Source of the DNA: Pseudomonas sp. TCU-HL1
GTDB lineage: Bacteria; Pseudomonadota; Gammaproteobacteria; Pseudomonadales; Pseudomonadaceae
Direction of reading: 5' to 3'
Assembly: GCF_001708505.1 (NCBI RefSeq)
Contig: NZ_CP015992.1
Coordinates: 3,534,001 to 3,598,000, forward strand
Length of the DNA: 64,000 nucleotides
Part shown: piece by piece, positions 9,309 to 18,265 of the stretch
Layout of the letters: each line of letters begins with the position of its first letter
Numbering within the stretch: the first letter of the stretch is position 1
Notes under the pieces: generated by a model
The model's database searches: none
What the model saw: the letters and a program-made list of their open reading frames with translations, nothing else
Told to the model about the DNA's origin: nothing
Made by a program: the position numbers and the translations under genes

Positions 9309-10892
9309 TCAGGAAATCGGATCTTTGGTGGAAACACCATTGACCAGACGCTGTACTCCCAGGGGATTGGAGTTCTTCAGCACATCCGGCAGAGCCTCGT
9401 CAGGGAAGTTCTGGTAGCAGACCGGACGCAGGAAACGATCGATGGCCAACGTGCCGACAGAAGTCCCGCGGGAGTCCGACGTGGCCGGGTAAGGACCGCC
9501 ATGCACCATGGAGTCAGAGACCTCCACACCAGTTGGGAAACCATTGACTAGCAACCGCCCTACCTTGGTTTCCAACAGCGGAATCAGGTGTGCGAACTCC
9601 CGGAGATCTTCCGGCTCGGCAATCAGCGATGCCGTCAATTGACCACGAAGGCCTTGCAGGGCTTGCTCCAGTTGCTCCGGTCCCGAAGCCGAAACCACGA
9701 TGGACGCAGGACCGAAGACTTCTTCCTGGAGCAGCTCATCGCCGTCAATCAGCAGACGTTCTTCAGCCTTGAACAACTGCGGCTCCGCCTGATTGGCACC
9801 GATCTGACGACCAGCAAGATGACTGACAGCTTCCGACTTGTTCAGGCGCTGAACTCCCTCGGCATAGCTAGACAGGGTTCCTGCGTTGAGCATGGTCTGA
9901 CTGGGCTTGGCACCCATTTGGTAGCTCAACGAAGCCACGAACTGGCCGAACTCCGGAGAATCGAGGCCAATCACCAAACCAGGATTGGTGCAGAACTGAC
10001 CACACCCGAGCACGATCGAATCGGCCAGTTGCTCGGATATCTGCTTGCCGCGAAGCTCAAGCGCCTTGGGCAGCACAATCACCGGATTGATGCTGGACAT
10101 CTCGGCGAACACTGGGATCGGTTCCGGCCTGGCAGCAGCCATATCGCACAGGGCACGCCCACCTTTCAGAGAGCCGGTAAAGCCAACAGCCTTGATCGCC
10201 GGATGCTTGACCAGCAACTCACCGACCCCGCCGCCATAGATCATGCTGAACACGCCAGCCGGCAGTCCAACTTTGGTCAAAGCGCGACGGATCGCCAGGG
10301 CAACACATTCGGACGTGGCCATGTGACCACTGTGTGCCTTGAACACCACCGGGCAGCCGGCGGCCAGAGCGGAAGCAGTGTCACCACCGGCAGTGGAGAA
10401 GGCCAGCGGGAAGTTGCTGGCACCGAAGACAGCCACAGGACCAACGCCGGTTTTGTACTGCCGCAGATCAGGCCGCGGCAACGGGGTACGCCCCGGAAGC
10501 GCGGTATCGATTCGCGCGCCATAAAAATCACCGCGACGCAGAACCTCGGCAAACAACCTCAGTTGGTTGACGGTACGCTTCTGCTCACCCTGAATCCGTG
10601 CGGCCGGAAGGGCGGTTTCGGCACAGACCAGTTCGACAAAGTCGGCACCGAGCTCATCGATTTCATTGGCGATCGTATCCAGCAGCTCAGCCCGCTTCTC
10701 AGCCGACGTGGTGCGGAAACTTTTGGAAGCCAGAGCGGCTTGCTCGCAAGCCAATTCAACCTCTGCCGGAGTCGCCTGCCAGAACTTGTAAGGCAGGGCT
10801 TCGCCGGTGGTGGCGTTGAAACTTTGGTGAGTCTTCTGCCCGCTCGCACACCGGCTATCCGCGATAAAGTTATGACCGAGAATGTTTAGCAT
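9309..10892 (-). CDS. alpha-ketoglutarate-semialdehyde dehydrogenase (2,5-dioxovalerate dehydrogenase) type
   Basis: This is an aldehyde dehydrogenase of 527 residues, the usual length of the hydroxyproline-induced KGSADH branch. It has the branch-typical cofactor segment VAVFGASNFPLAFSTAGGD, the glutamate of FAEMSSINP and the nucleophilic cysteine in CGQFCTNPG. It would oxidise alpha-ketoglutarate semialdehyde to alpha-ketoglutarate with NAD(P), feeding the citric acid cycle. The ATG at 10890-10892 follows AGGAG; a longer frame to 10928 lacks such a site. Its 600-base leader holds two operators and two terminator-like hairpins. KGSA is the end point of 4-hydroxyproline and pentose/hexarate routes, so the exact feeder pathway is open. 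Confidence 0.88.
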   Translation of the reverse strand: MLNILGHNFIADSRCASGQKTHQSFNATTGEALPYKFWQATPAEVELACEQAALASKSFRTTSAEKRAELLDTIANEIDELGADFVELVCAETALPAARIQGEQKRTVNQLRLFAEVLRRGDFYGARIDTALPGRTPLPRPDLRQYKTGVGPVAVFGASNFPLAFSTAGGDTASALAAGCPVVFKAHSGHMATSECVALAIRRALTKVGLPAGVFSMIYGGGVGELLVKHPAIKAVGFTGSLKGGRALCDMAAARPEPIPVFAEMSSINPVIVLPKALELRGKQISEQLADSIVLGCGQFCTNPGLVIGLDSPEFGQFVASLSYQMGAKPSQTMLNAGTLSSYAEGVQRLNKSEAVSHLAGRQIGANQAEPQLFKAEERLLIDGDELLQEEVFGPASIVVSASGPEQLEQALQGLRGQLTASLIAEPEDLREFAHLIPLLETKVGRLLVNGFPTGVEVSDSMVHGGPYPATSDSRGTSVGTLAIDRFLRPVCYQNFPDEALPDVLKNSNPLGVQRLVNGVSTKDPIS

Positions 10893-10932
10893 TGCAGCTC
10901 CTGACGTTTCGGCGCAGTGAAGAACCATTGAT

Positions 10933-10952
10933 AAAAAACCTGCGGTAGCAGG
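10933..10952 (-). terminator. terminator-like hairpin just upstream of the KGSA dehydrogenase
   Basis: Short stem CCTGC / GCAGG with a 4-base loop, followed on the minus strand by TTTTTT (10933-10938). It lies only 41 bases before the dehydrogenase start. Confidence 0.5.
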
Positions 10953-10986
10953 ACTGCCGACAGCTCTGGGGTACAGCGCTCGGCAG

Positions 10987-11038
10987 AAAATAAAAAACCT
11001 GAATGACTGGCTGGCGCTCCTTCAGTGCCAACCAGTCA
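10987..11038 (-). terminator. strong intrinsic terminator in the KGSA dehydrogenase leader
   Basis: Long stem between 11004-11015 and 11027-11038 with one mismatch, followed on the minus strand by TTTTTTATTTT. It would stop transcription coming from the Ldh2 gene, or act as an attenuator. Confidence 0.75.
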
Positions 11039-11040
11039 GG

Positions 11041-11299
11041 ACCCGTGGCCTTGTGAGGCGCGCCAGGCTGAGCATCGCCAGACCGAAGTCAGGGGCTTCG
11101 GAACGGTTTAAGCGCTCAAACGGTGTGTGCTCAGCGGCACACAGCAGATTGGTCAATCCGGACTGAACGAACGGCCTGCTCTTGCGCATTTGGACGTCTC
11201 TGCTGAAACCCCGAACTTGACCGGCTGATCGAACTAGCTCGTACCGACCAACCCTCCCAGGCGAACTTGTGGCCCACGCTGGCGTGACACACCTCTAAA
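11041..11299. other. intergenic, no gene seen
   Basis: Part of the 602-base gap between the KGSA dehydrogenase and the Ldh2-type reductase. No convincing open frame; the gap otherwise holds two operators and two hairpins. Confidence 0.5.
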
Positions 11300-11318
11300 C
11301 GTATTTTGTATACGAGCA
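11300..11318. promoter_or_regulatory. GTATAC operator 5
   Basis: Core GTATAC at 11308-11313 preceded by ATTTT and followed by GAGC. With operator 6 it marks a likely promoter region for the KGSA dehydrogenase. Confidence 0.55.
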
Positions 11319-11393
11319 ATGCGATGAGGCCCTGCTCAAAAGCACCTCTGCGCCACTTCATTCGTTGGTCAAGGCTTAGGCGGCGACCTCAAG

Positions 11394-11411
11394 GTATTTC
11401 GTATACGATAG
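11394..11411. promoter_or_regulatory. GTATAC operator 6
   Basis: Core GTATAC at 11401-11406 within TATTTCGTATACGATA, one of the best matches to the shared element. It lies 93 bases from operator 5. Confidence 0.6.
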
Positions 11412-11494
11412 CCTGTCAACTGCAAGTCCAGATTTTTTTTTGTCGGATCGTGGCAGGCCACAAAGACAGGCGATCCCAGCACTTTCGCGCTGGC

Positions 11495-12496
11495 TCAGAT
11501 CAAAGCTTGAATGTCCGCATACAGATCATCGGAGACCTCCACGCCATTCAACAACGAGCGCGCTCTAGCCTCGTAGCGGCGTGCGGACGGCAATCGCGCC
11601 CCCTGCCCTTCAATGTCAGCGAACAGACGTTCGGCTCGCTCGAAGTGGTAGTCCACCTGGTCACCCAAGAAGCGCTTCGGATCAAACGCGATAATCAGCT
11701 CGCCATGGTATGGGGAAGCCCCCGCACCATCGTCATGGGCGAGGGATTCAGCGCTGGTCAGGTCGCCAATGAGCGGCCCCGCAATCAGCTCGATCATCGC
11801 CGCCAGGGCAGACCCTTTATGGCCCCCGAATGTCAGCATGGCGCCGTCGAGCGCGTGTTGCGCCGATGTGGTTGGCTCACCTTCCGGCGAAACGCCCCAC
11901 CCCAGAGGAATCGGTTTTCCTGCTCGGCGGTGCAATTCGATTTCTCCGCGCGCAACAGCGCTGGTAGCGAAATCAAAAACAAAGGGGTCCTTGTCTTTCC
12001 GGGGCCAGCCAAAGGCAATCGGATTGGTGCCGAAGACAGGACCACGGCCGCCAGCAGGAGCAACCCATGCATGGCTGGGATTGCAGGCAAGCGCGACCAG
12101 TCCCATGTCCGTGAGCGCTTCGATTTCGACCCAAAGAGCCGAGAAGTGAATGCAGTTGTTGATGACCAGTGCGGCGATGCCATTGGACGCGGCCTTCTGC
12201 TTCAGCGCCTCCAGACCAGATTGAAAGGCCAGCTGCGAGAATCCACCGTCAGCATCAACCCGCACAATGCCGGGCGCTTGGCTGTACACGACGGGCACTG
12301 CGGTGGGGTTCACCTTTCCAGCGCTCAACGTGGCGATGCACACCAGCAGCCGATAAATGCCGTGCGACCTACATTCGTCTCGCTCGCCGCACACCATCGT
12401 TTCCGCGACTGCCTTAGCCTGGAGATCGGAGAAACCGTGCTTAAGAAGCACGCGCTCAGCGATATCCCTGACTTCGGCCAAAGTTAGCCGTGCCAT
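11495..12496 (-). CDS. Ldh2-family NAD(P)H reductase, pyrroline/piperideine-2-carboxylate reductase type
   Basis: This 333-residue protein belongs to the malate/L-lactate dehydrogenase type 2 family, not the classical Rossmann LDH family. Family motifs are ECRSHGIYRLL, HFSALWVEIEAL and VFGTNPIAFGWPR, and the last two resemble the DpkA/LhpD branch that reduces cyclic imines to L-proline or L-pipecolate. AGGAGG lies 9 bases before the ATG. It is the last gene of a minus-strand set (ALDH, GMC oxidase, Ldh2), though a hairpin lies before it. Paired with a 3-hydroxyproline dehydratase it would complete hydroxyproline to proline. The motif match is good, but the substrate is inferred. Confidence 0.82.
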   Translation of the reverse strand: MARLTLAEVRDIAERVLLKHGFSDLQAKAVAETMVCGERDECRSHGIYRLLVCIATLSAGKVNPTAVPVVYSQAPGIVRVDADGGFSQLAFQSGLEALKQKAASNGIAALVINNCIHFSALWVEIEALTDMGLVALACNPSHAWVAPAGGRGPVFGTNPIAFGWPRKDKDPFVFDFATSAVARGEIELHRRAGKPIPLGWGVSPEGEPTTSAQHALDGAMLTFGGHKGSALAAMIELIAGPLIGDLTSAESLAHDDGAGASPYHGELIIAFDPKRFLGDQVDYHFERAERLFADIEGQGARLPSARRYEARARSLLNGVEVSDDLYADIQALI

Positions 12497-12513
12497 CTCG
12501 AAGTTCCTCCTGG

Positions 12514-12550
12514 CAAAAAAACGGTGGCGAGATCATCGATCCCGCCACCG
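12514..12550 (-). terminator. hairpin terminator between GMC oxidoreductase and Ldh2 genes
   Basis: The CGGTGGCG / CGCCACCG stem (12522-12550) is followed on the minus strand by seven T residues. It probably gives partial termination inside the operon. Confidence 0.7.
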
Positions 12551-12573
12551 CTTTTAACCGTGCTATCGCACGC

Positions 12574-14259
12574 TTAGGTAGGCATACCTGCCGGCATACC
12601 CATGGCCGGGGGCTTCCCCGGAAGAAGTGCGTCGCGGTATGCAGATACATTCGCCGGCGCAAGCACCTTGCCGAGAATGTGATCCGACAGCTTCTCCGCG
12701 AGCATGATGGTCGGGGCATTGGTGTTGCCGGTCGTCAGACGCGGGAACACAGATGCATCCACAACTCGCAGGTTTTCAATGCCATGCACTCGGCCGTCTG
12801 CGTCGGTCACCGCCATCGGGTCGTAGCCCATACGGCAGGTGGAGACCGCGTGATAACCAGTACCAGCGTTGTTACGGATCCACTGATCCAACTCGGCATC
12901 GCTTTGGATGTGCTTGCCGGGGCTGATTTCTTCACCGCGCAGCTCGTCCCAGGAGCGCTGGGCAATGATCTCTCGAGTTTTGCGAACGCCTTCGCGAAGC
13001 TGCTCGAGATCTCCCGGTGCGGTAAGGAAGTTCAGGCGAATGACCGGTGGAGCCTTCGGATCACGAGAGCTGAGCGTCACGCTGCCGCGGCTTTCGGGAC
13101 GCATAACGCTGGTGAAGTACTGGAAGCCAGCGGTGATACGCGCCTTGCCGCGGTAGAACTCCCCAACCATCGGGAAGAACTCATGCTGCAAGTTCGCGTA
13201 TTCGACCGAATCATTGCCCCGGAAGAAGGCACCGACCTCAAAGTAGTTCGACCCGCCCAGACCACCATGGGTAGCCAACCAACGCGCGCCGACAAACAAC
13301 CGCCCCAGCGGCGAAAGTTGGCGAGTGGGCGAAACACCCTGCTTCGGAGTGGAGTACTGAATCGCCACCGCCACATGGTCCTGGAGGTCCTTGCCGACGC
13401 CCGGCAGGTGATGAACAACATCAATCCCCAAGGCCTTCAGTTCCTCGGCATCACCGACCCCGGACAGCAGCAACAGCTGAGGCGAACCGAACGCACCGGC
13501 ACTGAGAATGATCTCGTTCCGGGCATGGCTCACTTGCTCTTTGCCTTGGACTTCGTACTTCACACCGACGGCTTTCTTACCCTCGAAGACCAAACCGGTG
13601 ACCATGGCTCGGGTCGTCACCGTGAGGTTGCTGCGATCACGCGCCGAGTCCAGGTAGGCACGTGCAGTACTCCAACGCTGTCCGTTGTAGACGGACGCCT
13701 GAGCGACGTTCACCCCTTCCTGCACGCGACCATTCTGGTCATCGTTCAGCTTGAGACCGTAGTCCTGACCCGCACCCAGGAAGGCCTGATACAGCGGATT
13801 GTCAGCCTTGCACTTGTGCACGTGGAGCGGACCATCACCACCCCGGTACTCGTCAGCGCCGCCCTCGTAGGTCTCCATCTTCTTGAAGTACGGGAGGCAG
13901 TGGCTGTACGACCAGGTCGGCAGACCGAGCGAGGCCCAGTTGTCGAAGTCCAACGGGTTGCCGCGCACGAATACCATCCCGTTGATGGATGAGGATCCAC
14001 CCAACACGCGACCACGGTGCTGATCACTGCGATTGCCGTTGAGGCCCGGCTCCGGCTCGCTCTTGAAGCCCCAGTTGAACTTGGTGCTTTCCAGAGGAAG
14101 ACCCAGCGCCGCCGGCATATCCAGGATCACGCTGTTGTGGCTCGGACCCGCCTCGAGAAGCAGAACAGACGTCTTGCCGTCCGCACTCAAGCGATTCGCC
14201 ACCACACAACCAGCTGAGCCGGCACCGACGACGATGTAATCGTATTGGTTCTTGCTCAT
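12574..14259 (-). CDS. GMC-family FAD alcohol dehydrogenase, choline-dehydrogenase-like 1
   Basis: This 561-residue flavoprotein of the glucose-methanol-choline family has the N-terminal FAD dinucleotide site (YIVVGAGSAGCVVANRL, then LLLEAG) and the GMC signature GGSSSINGMVFVRGNP. The C-terminus has the catalytic-histidine region GTGYHAVSTCRMG and NTNAPTIMLAEK. It would oxidise a primary alcohol to the aldehyde used by the ALDH encoded just upstream. The ATG at 14257-14259 follows AGAGG; an in-frame GTG at 14277 is less likely. It starts 14 bases after the ALDH stop. It resembles the second GMC enzyme at 22128-23756, so the locus has two alcohol-to-acid pairs. The alcohol is unknown. Confidence 0.9.
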   Translation of the reverse strand: MSKNQYDYIVVGAGSAGCVVANRLSADGKTSVLLLEAGPSHNSVILDMPAALGLPLESTKFNWGFKSEPEPGLNGNRSDQHRGRVLGGSSSINGMVFVRGNPLDFDNWASLGLPTWSYSHCLPYFKKMETYEGGADEYRGGDGPLHVHKCKADNPLYQAFLGAGQDYGLKLNDDQNGRVQEGVNVAQASVYNGQRWSTARAYLDSARDRSNLTVTTRAMVTGLVFEGKKAVGVKYEVQGKEQVSHARNEIILSAGAFGSPQLLLLSGVGDAEELKALGIDVVHHLPGVGKDLQDHVAVAIQYSTPKQGVSPTRQLSPLGRLFVGARWLATHGGLGGSNYFEVGAFFRGNDSVEYANLQHEFFPMVGEFYRGKARITAGFQYFTSVMRPESRGSVTLSSRDPKAPPVIRLNFLTAPGDLEQLREGVRKTREIIAQRSWDELRGEEISPGKHIQSDAELDQWIRNNAGTGYHAVSTCRMGYDPMAVTDADGRVHGIENLRVVDASVFPRLTTGNTNAPTIMLAEKLSDHILGKVLAPANVSAYRDALLPGKPPAMGMPAGMPT

Positions 14260-14273
14260 GACCGAGCCTCTCG

Positions 14274-15773
14274 TCACTTCAGTTGCATCCAGATGGTTTT
14301 CACTTCCGTGTACTGATCATGCGCATGGAACGACTTCTCCCTGCCGCCGAAGCCAGACTGCTTGAAGCCACCGAACGGGACAGATTGATCGCCCTCGGAG
14401 AAGCAGTTCACGGAAACGGTACCGGCACGAATTGCACGCGATACCTTGTGCGCCACATGCAGATTGTTGGTGTAGAGCGAAGCAGCCAGACCATAAGGAG
14501 TGTCGTTGGCGATCTGGATCGCTTCTTCGACAGTCTTGAAGGTGATGACGGAGAGTACCGGGCCGAAAATCTCTTCGCGGGCAATGGTCATGGCATTGTT
14601 CACGCCGTCGAAGATGGTCGGTTCGATGTAGAAGCCACCGGTCTCCTCACGCACGCGCTTGCCACCGCAGACGAGGCGGCCGCCTTCCTTCAGGCCGGAC
14701 TCGATGTAGCCGAGGATGCGATTCATGTGCTTTTCTTCGATCACCGCACCGATGCGAGTGCCTTCGACCAGCGGATCGCCGACATTCCAGGTCTTGAAGT
14801 GCTCCAGGAGGGCTTCCAGCAGGCGGTCCTTGATCTTTTCGTGGACCAGGAGGCGAGAACCCGCGCTGCAGTTTTCACCCTGACTGAACAGAATGCCGAT
14901 CGCCAGTTGCTCAACAATTGGCTGCAGGTCGTCGACATCGTCCATGACGATGGCCGGGCTCTTGCCGCCCAGCTCCAGGATGACCCTTTTCAGGTTCGAC
15001 TCGGCCGAATATTTCAGGAAGTAGCGACCCACCTCAGTGGAACCGGTGAAGCTCAGGCAATCCACGTCTGGGTGACGACCCAGCGCCTGACCGGCAGTCT
15101 CGCCGAAGCCGGTGACCACGTTGAACACACCGGCAGGAATACCCGCTTCGGCAACCAGTTCCGCAAAGCGCAGCGCGCTGAGGGTAGTTTGCTCGGCCGG
15201 CTTGATGACGACGGAGTTACCACCGGCCAGGACGGGGCCCACTTTCATGGCGAGAATGGCGAGCGGGAAGTTCCAGGGAATCACAGCGCCGACAACGCCG
15301 ATCGGCTCACGGACGACCAGGGAAACCAAGTCACTCGCGGTCGGAGAAACTTGATCGTACAGCTTGTCGATTGCCTCGGCGTGCCACTTCAGGGTCTCGA
15401 CGGCATCCGGCAGGTCAGCTGCAATGGCGTCATCGACAGGTTTGCCGTTGTCCAGGCTTTCGATCAGAGCCAGCTCCTGGGAGTTTTGCTCGACCAGGGC
15501 TGCAAGGCGCTGCAGGGCCCGCTTGCGCTCTTTGGGTGCCAGTTTGGACCAGCGCCCATCTTCAAACGCTGCCTTGGCAGCGGCAACCGCGATATCGACA
15601 TCCCGTGCATCGCATTCGGCAATCTTGGTGATGACTTCGCCAGTGGCCGGATTGATGGTCTCGAACTCTTCCCCGCCGACTGCATCGACGAATTCACCAT
15701 TGATGAACGCCTGAGTACGGAACTTCAGAGACTTAGCCAATGCAGCGAAGTCAGGGCGGGCGGTGTTTGTCAT
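14274..15773 (-). CDS. aldehyde dehydrogenase, PuuC/KauB-like
   Basis: A 499-residue NAD(P)-dependent aldehyde dehydrogenase. It has the PWNFPLAI cofactor segment, the glutamate in LELGGKSP and the cysteine in GENCSAGSR. Overall it resembles gamma-glutamyl-gamma-aminobutyraldehyde dehydrogenases, which act on aminoaldehydes, but the family is broad. The ATG at 15771-15773 follows GGAGGA. It is the first gene of the ALDH-GMC-Ldh2 operon and is divergent from the MFS gene, with two operators between them. It would oxidise the aldehyde made by the GMC enzyme. Confidence 0.9.
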   Translation of the reverse strand: MTNTARPDFAALAKSLKFRTQAFINGEFVDAVGGEEFETINPATGEVITKIAECDARDVDIAVAAAKAAFEDGRWSKLAPKERKRALQRLAALVEQNSQELALIESLDNGKPVDDAIAADLPDAVETLKWHAEAIDKLYDQVSPTASDLVSLVVREPIGVVGAVIPWNFPLAILAMKVGPVLAGGNSVVIKPAEQTTLSALRFAELVAEAGIPAGVFNVVTGFGETAGQALGRHPDVDCLSFTGSTEVGRYFLKYSAESNLKRVILELGGKSPAIVMDDVDDLQPIVEQLAIGILFSQGENCSAGSRLLVHEKIKDRLLEALLEHFKTWNVGDPLVEGTRIGAVIEEKHMNRILGYIESGLKEGGRLVCGGKRVREETGGFYIEPTIFDGVNNAMTIAREEIFGPVLSVITFKTVEEAIQIANDTPYGLAASLYTNNLHVAHKVSRAIRAGTVSVNCFSEGDQSVPFGGFKQSGFGGREKSFHAHDQYTEVKTIWMQLK

Positions 15774-15935
15774 GAATCTTCCTCCGGTTGTAGCGCCAAG
15801 AAGCATCAGCTTCGGGCAAGTCGACGTTTGCGGGTCTGGCGGTGAGTGAACGGCTCTAGGTCATCTGAGCCCTGTACCTCTGATAGGTGCGCATCCAATC
15901 GCTCCCACCCACCGCAACTCCCAAAACAAGCCTGT

Positions 15936-15953
15936 TATATTGTATACGGTCTT
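15936..15953. promoter_or_regulatory. GTATAC operator 7, divergent promoter region
   Basis: Core GTATAC at 15942-15947, about 170 bases before the ALDH start. The 15774-16214 region holds no gene, only this and operator 8. Confidence 0.6.
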
Positions 15954-16026
15954 TGATCGACGCTCGGATTCCCTCAGCAGCCTTCCGGCCCATTGGATTC
16001 TCCGGCGTACCCTTTTCCGTAGATCG

Positions 16027-16044
16027 GATTTGGTATACGATTTT
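16027..16044. promoter_or_regulatory. GTATAC operator 8, divergent promoter region
   Basis: Core GTATAC at 16033-16038, about 180 bases before the MFS start. With operator 7 it would allow both divergent operons to be controlled. Confidence 0.6.
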
Positions 16045-16214
16045 TACTACAAAAGATTGAGCTGTGCAACCGCTCCATCACAGAACCCGGACAGGCCCAA
16101 TCTAGGGTCTTGTGTGACAAGCGCATGTCCCACCCAGGGGCCAGGACGCAACGACGACCACCAATCGCCCCTAGCAGAACATCGAGGCTGGCGGGCACAT
16201 AACAGGGTGTTGGA

Positions 16215-17363
16215 ATGAACTGTTTCCCAAGCGCGACAAGCTCCATCCGCAAGGAAAAACAATCCACGCGATTAACCTTCTTCTTTGCCGGTTACGGGCT
16301 GGCCGTCTGGGCACCCTTGGTACCGTACGCCAAGGAGCGAGCAGGCCTGTCTGAAGGCACGCTGGGTATTCTGTTGCTCTGCCTGGGGGCGGGCTCATTG
16401 CTGGCCATGCCCATTGCCGGCGCTATCACCGCTCGCAAGGGCTGCCGGAAGGTGATCATCGCGTCGACTATGCTGGTCTGCCTCTCCCTACCCCTGCTCA
16501 CTGTTTTCTCGTCACTCCTGCCCCTGGCTATAACGCTCTTCTGTTTTGGCGCGGGAATTGGCAGCCTCGACTCGACGGTGAACACCCAAGCGGTAATCGT
16601 TGAGCGCAATAGCGGCAAGACGCTGATGTCCGGCTTTCACGGACTCTTCAGCCTCGGGGGAATTGTTGGCGCAGCGGGTACCAGCGCCCTCCTCTCCTTG
16701 AGCTGCTCACCGCTGCAGACCACCTTGATTGCCGTAGCCATCATGCTGGTCACCCTCTATTTCGCTGCCCCAAATCTATTGCAGGCCGGTGCAGTTTCTA
16801 CCGGTCCGCTCTTCGCGGTCCCCCATGGCCTCGTGGTGCTCATTGGCTGCATCTGCTTTGTCGCGTTCTTGGCAGAAGGCGCAATGCTGGACTGGAGTGC
16901 GGTACTGCTGATTGAGCTGAAAGGCATAGCCTCGCAACACGCAGGCGTTGGTTACGTCCTTTTTGCTTGCACGATGACCTTCGGCCGGCTGACCGGCGAC
17001 CGGCTAATTCGGCGTTTCCGCCCGCAGCAGGTGGTCCTAGTTGGCGGGTTGTCATCGGCTTTGGGTTTCGCGCTCATCATGCTGGCTCCCAACTGGGAGC
17101 TCTCGCTATTCGGGTTCGCACTGGTTGGTATCGGCTGCGCAAACATCGCTCCCGTCATGTTCAGCCTGATCGGCAAGCAGAAGGTCATGCCCGAAAGCCT
17201 GGCGGTGCCCGCGATTTCGACGATGGGCTATGCCGGAATTCTGGCCGGGCCAGCGTTCATCGGCTTCATCGCACACGCCACCAATTTGCAGTTCTCGTTC
17301 GTACTGGTGGCATTGATGCTCGCCGTCGCCGCCCTCGGTGCGCGACGGCTATTCAGGTCGTAA
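16215..17363 (+). CDS. MFS transporter, YbjJ-like
   Basis: A 382-residue major facilitator protein with about twelve membrane helices. The loop after helix 2 carries ARKGCRK, and DRLIRRF occupies the equivalent place in the second half. The general pattern resembles the YbjJ/FucP-like group. It is the first gene of a plus-strand pair with the second GntR regulator. It could take up or export a pathway compound; direction and substrate are not visible. The start is preceded only by a weak AGGGTG. Confidence 0.85.
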   Translation: MNCFPSATSSIRKEKQSTRLTFFFAGYGLAVWAPLVPYAKERAGLSEGTLGILLLCLGAGSLLAMPIAGAITARKGCRKVIIASTMLVCLSLPLLTVFSSLLPLAITLFCFGAGIGSLDSTVNTQAVIVERNSGKTLMSGFHGLFSLGGIVGAAGTSALLSLSCSPLQTTLIAVAIMLVTLYFAAPNLLQAGAVSTGPLFAVPHGLVVLIGCICFVAFLAEGAMLDWSAVLLIELKGIASQHAGVGYVLFACTMTFGRLTGDRLIRRFRPQQVVLVGGLSSALGFALIMLAPNWELSLFGFALVGIGCANIAPVMFSLIGKQKVMPESLAVPAISTMGYAGILAGPAFIGFIAHATNLQFSFVLVALMLAVAALGARRLFRS

Positions 17364-17428
17364 CCGACTACGGGCAAGCGCCCTCAATTATCAGAAATGT
17401 GTTCAACCACGACTCCAGGAGTTTGAAC

Positions 17429-18163
17429 GTGGCCTACCTTTCACCTCCGAGCATCGAGTCCACGGGAATCGCGCGCTCCACCTCAGAAATCATTGCCAAG
17501 CATCTACGCGATGCAATCATCGCCGGCGCCCTTGCTGAGGACACACCAATTCGCCAGGACGAGATCGCTCGTGCTTTCAATGTCAGCAAGATTCCTGTCC
17601 GCGAAGCACTCAAGCGCCTGGAAGCAGAAGGCCTTGTACTCTTCCATCGCAACAGGGGCGCAGTAGTGACTCGCATCAGCGAGCCTGAGTTGGCGCAAAT
17701 TTTCGAGGTCAGGGTGATTCTCGAAGTACAGGCCATCAGCATGGCAGTACCCAACATGACCGCTGACCACTTCAAACGCGCGGAAGCGATTTGCGACGAG
17801 TTCCTGCAAATTACCGATGCCGATCGCTGGGCAGAGCTCAACTGGGCCTTTCACGCCCGCCTCTATGAAGCCTGCCAGCGCCCATTTCTGATCAACCTGA
17901 TTCGCTCAATCCACGACAAAATCGAGCGCTATTTGCGGATACAGATCAGCCTGTCGCACGAAGCCAAACAGCGCGCGGACGGTGAACATCGAGAGCTGGT
18001 CGAAGTGTGCCGACGTCAGGATGTAGAAGGCGCTGCAGCACTGATCGAGTCACACATCTCCGGGGTCTGCCAATCGCTTTACACCCATTTGCCAAAAGCG
18101 CTGCATGCCGGTACTGCGGCCTTGATCAATCCTTTGCTCGAGCCCCTTTCGCTAGCGACATGA
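17429..18163 (+). CDS. GntR-family (FCD) transcriptional regulator, paralogue 2
   Basis: Winged-helix GntR domain (NVSKIPVREALKRLEAEGLV, identical to paralogue 1 in the recognition region) with an FCD effector domain; 244 residues from the GTG at 17429-17431, which has GGAG 7 bases upstream. The open frame extends further upstream, through the MFS gene in another frame, but that part is a shadow. It lies 65 bases after the MFS gene and is probably co-transcribed. Because the recognition helices match, both paralogues probably bind the same GTATAC operators and may differ in effector. Confidence 0.92.
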   Translation: MAYLSPPSIESTGIARSTSEIIAKHLRDAIIAGALAEDTPIRQDEIARAFNVSKIPVREALKRLEAEGLVLFHRNRGAVVTRISEPELAQIFEVRVILEVQAISMAVPNMTADHFKRAEAICDEFLQITDADRWAELNWAFHARLYEACQRPFLINLIRSIHDKIERYLRIQISLSHEAKQRADGEHRELVEVCRRQDVEGAAALIESHISGVCQSLYTHLPKALHAGTAALINPLLEPLSLAT

Positions 18164-18222
18164 CAGGCCCAGACATTCCCTGCAGCTTGCTGAGTCGAGA
18201 AAGTACTTCTGCCCCAAAAGAA

Positions 18223-18250
18223 CGGCGCCCTTCCTCAAGAAAGGGCGCCG
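18223..18250. terminator. bidirectional terminator between gntR2 and AcnX
   Basis: Ten-base perfect stem CGGCGCCCTT / AAGGGCGCCG. The minus strand continues TTCTTTTGGGG, which suits termination of the AcnX gene that ends 16 bases away; it can also serve the convergent regulator gene. Confidence 0.75.
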
Positions 18251-18265
18251 CGCGGCCAACTGAAT

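Noticed and set aside
11131..11361. 76-residue minus-strand frame in the KGSA dehydrogenase leader
   Set aside because: It runs through an operator copy and has no ribosome binding site or protein-like pattern.
11306..12487. 393-residue plus-strand open frame
   Set aside because: Antisense to the Ldh2-type reductase, which has clear family motifs and a ribosome binding site.
14283..15845. 520-residue plus-strand open frame
   Set aside because: Antisense shadow of the PuuC/KauB-like aldehyde dehydrogenase.
16967..17428. N-terminal extension of the second GntR regulator
   Set aside because: The extension overlaps the MFS gene in another frame; the GTG with GGAG at 17429 gives the family length.
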